Origin: Bacillus subtilis | GTDB taxonomy: Bacteria > Pseudomonadota > Alphaproteobacteria > Rhizobiales > Rhizobiaceae | NCBI GenBank assembly: GCA_021733665.1 | Contig: JAHREI010000001.1 | Location: forward strand, 1 to 64,000 | Direction of reading: 5' to 3' | Length of the DNA: 64,000 bases | Part shown: in pieces, positions 62,412 through 64,000 of the stretch | Layout of the letters: each line of letters begins with the position of its first letter | Numbering within the stretch: the stretch's first letter is position 1 | Position numbers and translations under genes: made by a program | The notes under the pieces: generated by a model | Databases searched by the model: none | Seen by the model: only the letters and a program-made list of their open reading frames with translations | What the model was told of the DNA's origin: nothing

Positions 62412-63854
62412 TTATTGCGCAGCCGGTTTTGTCTCAGAGACTTGCGTCGAGGCCGCAATCAGCTGCGCAAGCAGTGCATCCGCATCACGCCGCGCACTCA
62501 GCGCATTATAAAAATCCTGACCAACCTGCTTGGCAGCTTCCGGTAATTGTGCCCATTCGGTGATTGCGCGCTGCACATCACCATTTTGCAAAGCAAATTC
62601 AATCCGTGCAGTCACCGGTCCGACACCGGAACCAGCCACATCACCGATCGGCCGCGAACGCACCAGATTTTTGGCACTGCCCACCAGCTGATCCCAAACA
62701 CCCGCATCCGCCGCCGGCTTATTCACCGCGGCAACCATATCATCCGCGAGTGCTGAGAACTGCGTATTCAGGTGGCTTAATGTCGGAATGCCGCTTTCTG
62801 CGAGTGCATCCAGTCCTGCCGCAGAGCCCGCTTGTGCAGGCAACAAGGATTTATAGGTCTGCAATTCATTGGCATAAGAACCGCCGCGATCAATCGCGGT
62901 TTTCAACGCATTAGCGGCAATGATAACGGCCATATCCGGCTGCGAAGCCTGTCCGTCAATTTTTGTCTGCAAGGCAGTCAGCTGCTCTTTCAGCGCATTA
63001 ACCGCATCACCATCGGTATTCAGAGCGGCATTCGCCTGCTCGGCCTGCGAACCAATGGTATTAAGCTTGGTTTCCATCGTATTCAGACGTTCCGTCAGGC
63101 TATTGACCAGCGCATCATCTGCCGGTTGTGCCTGCCCTGCCAGTGCTTTCAGCTGCTCCTGCAAGGCTGCCACATCTGCCCGAATGGCCTCATCATCCGC
63201 TGCAGGCACCGGACTTGCTCTCATCATCTCATTCAAAAGTTTTTGAGCTTCTGCTGCATTTTTCTCCGCCGCTTCAAGACGCGCCAACAAGTCAGCATCC
63301 GGTTTGACATCCGCCTGCATGGCAGCGAGCTGTTGTTTAAGATCAGCAATTTGCGCATTCACAGCCTGCGCTGCAACATCCGCTCCATTGTTTTGCCCTG
63401 CAAGCGGCATCAAACCTGTCCATTGCAATGCGCCCACACCAGCAAGCGCAATCACACCACCGGTCAGTCCTGCGAGCCATGGCGAAGCCGTTTTTTTCGT
63501 CTGCGGAGCGGAACTGGCGGCATTATTCATGGTTTTTCCCGATGCATATGGATTGGGGCCGGAAACACCGGCAGAAGAAGCCGGACGTGATGTTGCCTGT
63601 GCTGGCTGAGACTGAGGCTGTACCGGCGAGGCAGGTTTTGCCTCAGCCTGCGGCTTGGATGATGGCGGTGCGGAAGGCTTTGCAGCCGACTGTGCAGCCG
63701 GTTTCGGATCACCTACCGGCTCTGCATCCGGCACAATTTTATCTGCAGTTTTAGAGGCAGACTTCCCGACAGGTTTCACATCAGACGGATCAAGATCGAT
63801 CACTACCGGTTTGCGGGTTGTCTTGCTGTGACGCGACACTGTGGATTTAGCCAT
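62412..63854 (-). CDS. mitofilin-like (Mic60/COG4223) membrane protein
   Basis: A 480-residue protein: a Pro/Ala-rich basic N-terminal region (about 1-120), one helix near 124-146 (WLAGLTGGVIALAGVGALQW), a long coiled coil (about 165-330) with many Gln and Ala, and a globular mitofilin signature toward the C-terminus (QNGDVQRAITEWAQLPEAA). Alphaproteobacterial Mic60 homologues help shape intracytoplasmic membranes and couple to the outer membrane. It lies between hemD and hemY as in relatives. Confidence 0.92.
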   Translation of the reverse strand: MAKSTVSRHSKTTRKPVVIDLDPSDVKPVGKSASKTADKIVPDAEPVGDPKPAAQSAAKPSAPPSSKPQAEAKPASPVQPQSQPAQATSRPASSAGVSGPNPYASGKTMNNAASSAPQTKKTASPWLAGLTGGVIALAGVGALQWTGLMPLAGQNNGADVAAQAVNAQIADLKQQLAAMQADVKPDADLLARLEAAEKNAAEAQKLLNEMMRASPVPAADDEAIRADVAALQEQLKALAGQAQPADDALVNSLTERLNTMETKLNTIGSQAEQANAALNTDGDAVNALKEQLTALQTKIDGQASQPDMAVIIAANALKTAIDRGGSYANELQTYKSLLPAQAGSAAGLDALAESGIPTLSHLNTQFSALADDMVAAVNKPAADAGVWDQLVGSAKNLVRSRPIGDVAGSGVGPVTARIEFALQNGDVQRAITEWAQLPEAAKQVGQDFYNALSARRDADALLAQLIAASTQVSETKPAAQ

Positions 63855-63936
63855 AAGCCCTCTCGCAGTAATTTATTTCTCTTACACGCTGCTGCAACCT
63901 AAATGACGGTATTAAACAAATGGTTGCATAATTTTG

Positions 63937-64000
63937 TCAAATCAATGCCAGCAGATGCAATAAAGCATCTTCATCCGGCGTTTCGCTGATCTGCACGCGC
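63937..64000 (-). CDS. hemD: partial CDS at the window edge, probably uroporphyrinogen-III synthase C-terminus
   Basis: The minus strand at the right edge reads RVQISETPDEDALLHLLALI then stop (TGA at 63937-63939). The sequence and position just upstream of the mitofilin-like gene fit the C-terminus of HemD. Only 20 codons are visible, so the assignment rests largely on gene order. Confidence 0.6.
   Translation of the reverse strand, partial: RVQISETPDEDALLHLLALI

Noticed and set aside
1-64000. Search for defence islands, CRISPR, toxin-antitoxin pairs, restriction systems, secretion clusters and biosynthetic clusters
   Set aside because: None is seen. Gene order and codon use look like core chromosome throughout, except for the small phage-like lipoprotein area near 58.6-59.2 kb.

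Overview
The window is chromosomal DNA of an alphaproteobacterium, most likely order Hyphomicrobiales and a Brucella/Ochrobactrum/Pseudochrobactrum relative. This placement is inferred from gene content and order (an Irr-type Fur protein divergent from a sit-type metal transporter, a TIGR02302 protein, DUF2125 next to tyrA-hisC-metX-metW, hemD-mitofilin-hemY, ftsE-ftsX-ydcF-plsC), from TTAA-N7-TTAA sites of CtrA type, and from many short palindromic intergenic elements like the rhizobial RIME family. Base composition is moderate, lower than Rhizobium, and most genes look native. Nearly everything is housekeeping or transport. I see no insertion sequence, CRISPR array, toxin-antitoxin locus or complete prophage.

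Left third (1-28 kb): a strong leftward promoter leaves the window at the left edge. It is followed by leuD and a metallopeptidase-like gene with an altered zinc motif, a CitE-like lyase, a Dcp peptidase, a MarR regulator with its Bcr/CflA efflux pump, mgtE with a structured leader, typA, a universal stress gene behind a textbook FNR/FixK box, cysK, DoxX, an etfB-etfA-hbd fatty-acid/butyryl-CoA group, a cobalamin adenosyltransferase with a HIG1 protein, an SDR enzyme, YihY, asd, an MFS carrier with a large inserted periplasmic domain, leuB, and a Trm112/LON/CnoX/ProXp cluster.

Middle (28-46 kb): two tandem tRNA-Gly(GCC) units; a sitABCD manganese/iron importer divergent from irr, with two palindromes between them; a metallophosphoesterase plus an Ugp-like ABC importer behind an array of 11-bp-spaced Pho-box heptamers (probably a phosphate-starvation organophosphate scavenging operon); two small exporters; a TlpA thioredoxin divergent from argH; an LptM-type lipoprotein; the TIGR02302 protein; hpt.

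Right third (46-64 kb): ftsE-ftsX behind a good CtrA site, ydcF, plsC, ppa, yggT, chaC, DUF2125, a long imperfect palindrome of about 140 bp, tyrA-hisC, metX-metW, a methyltransferase, a small phage-like lipoprotein next to an AT-rich stretch, aqpZ, a TerB-like gene, hemY, a mitofilin-like gene and the last codons of what is probably hemD.

No clearly new multi-gene system is visible. The most useful leads are regulatory: the Pho-box array, the FNR box, the CtrA sites, the divergent sit/irr operators, the mgtE leader and the long palindrome beside tyrA. A few small genes below usual size cut-offs and some protein oddities (HEXXQ metallopeptidase, MFS insertion) are also worth a look.
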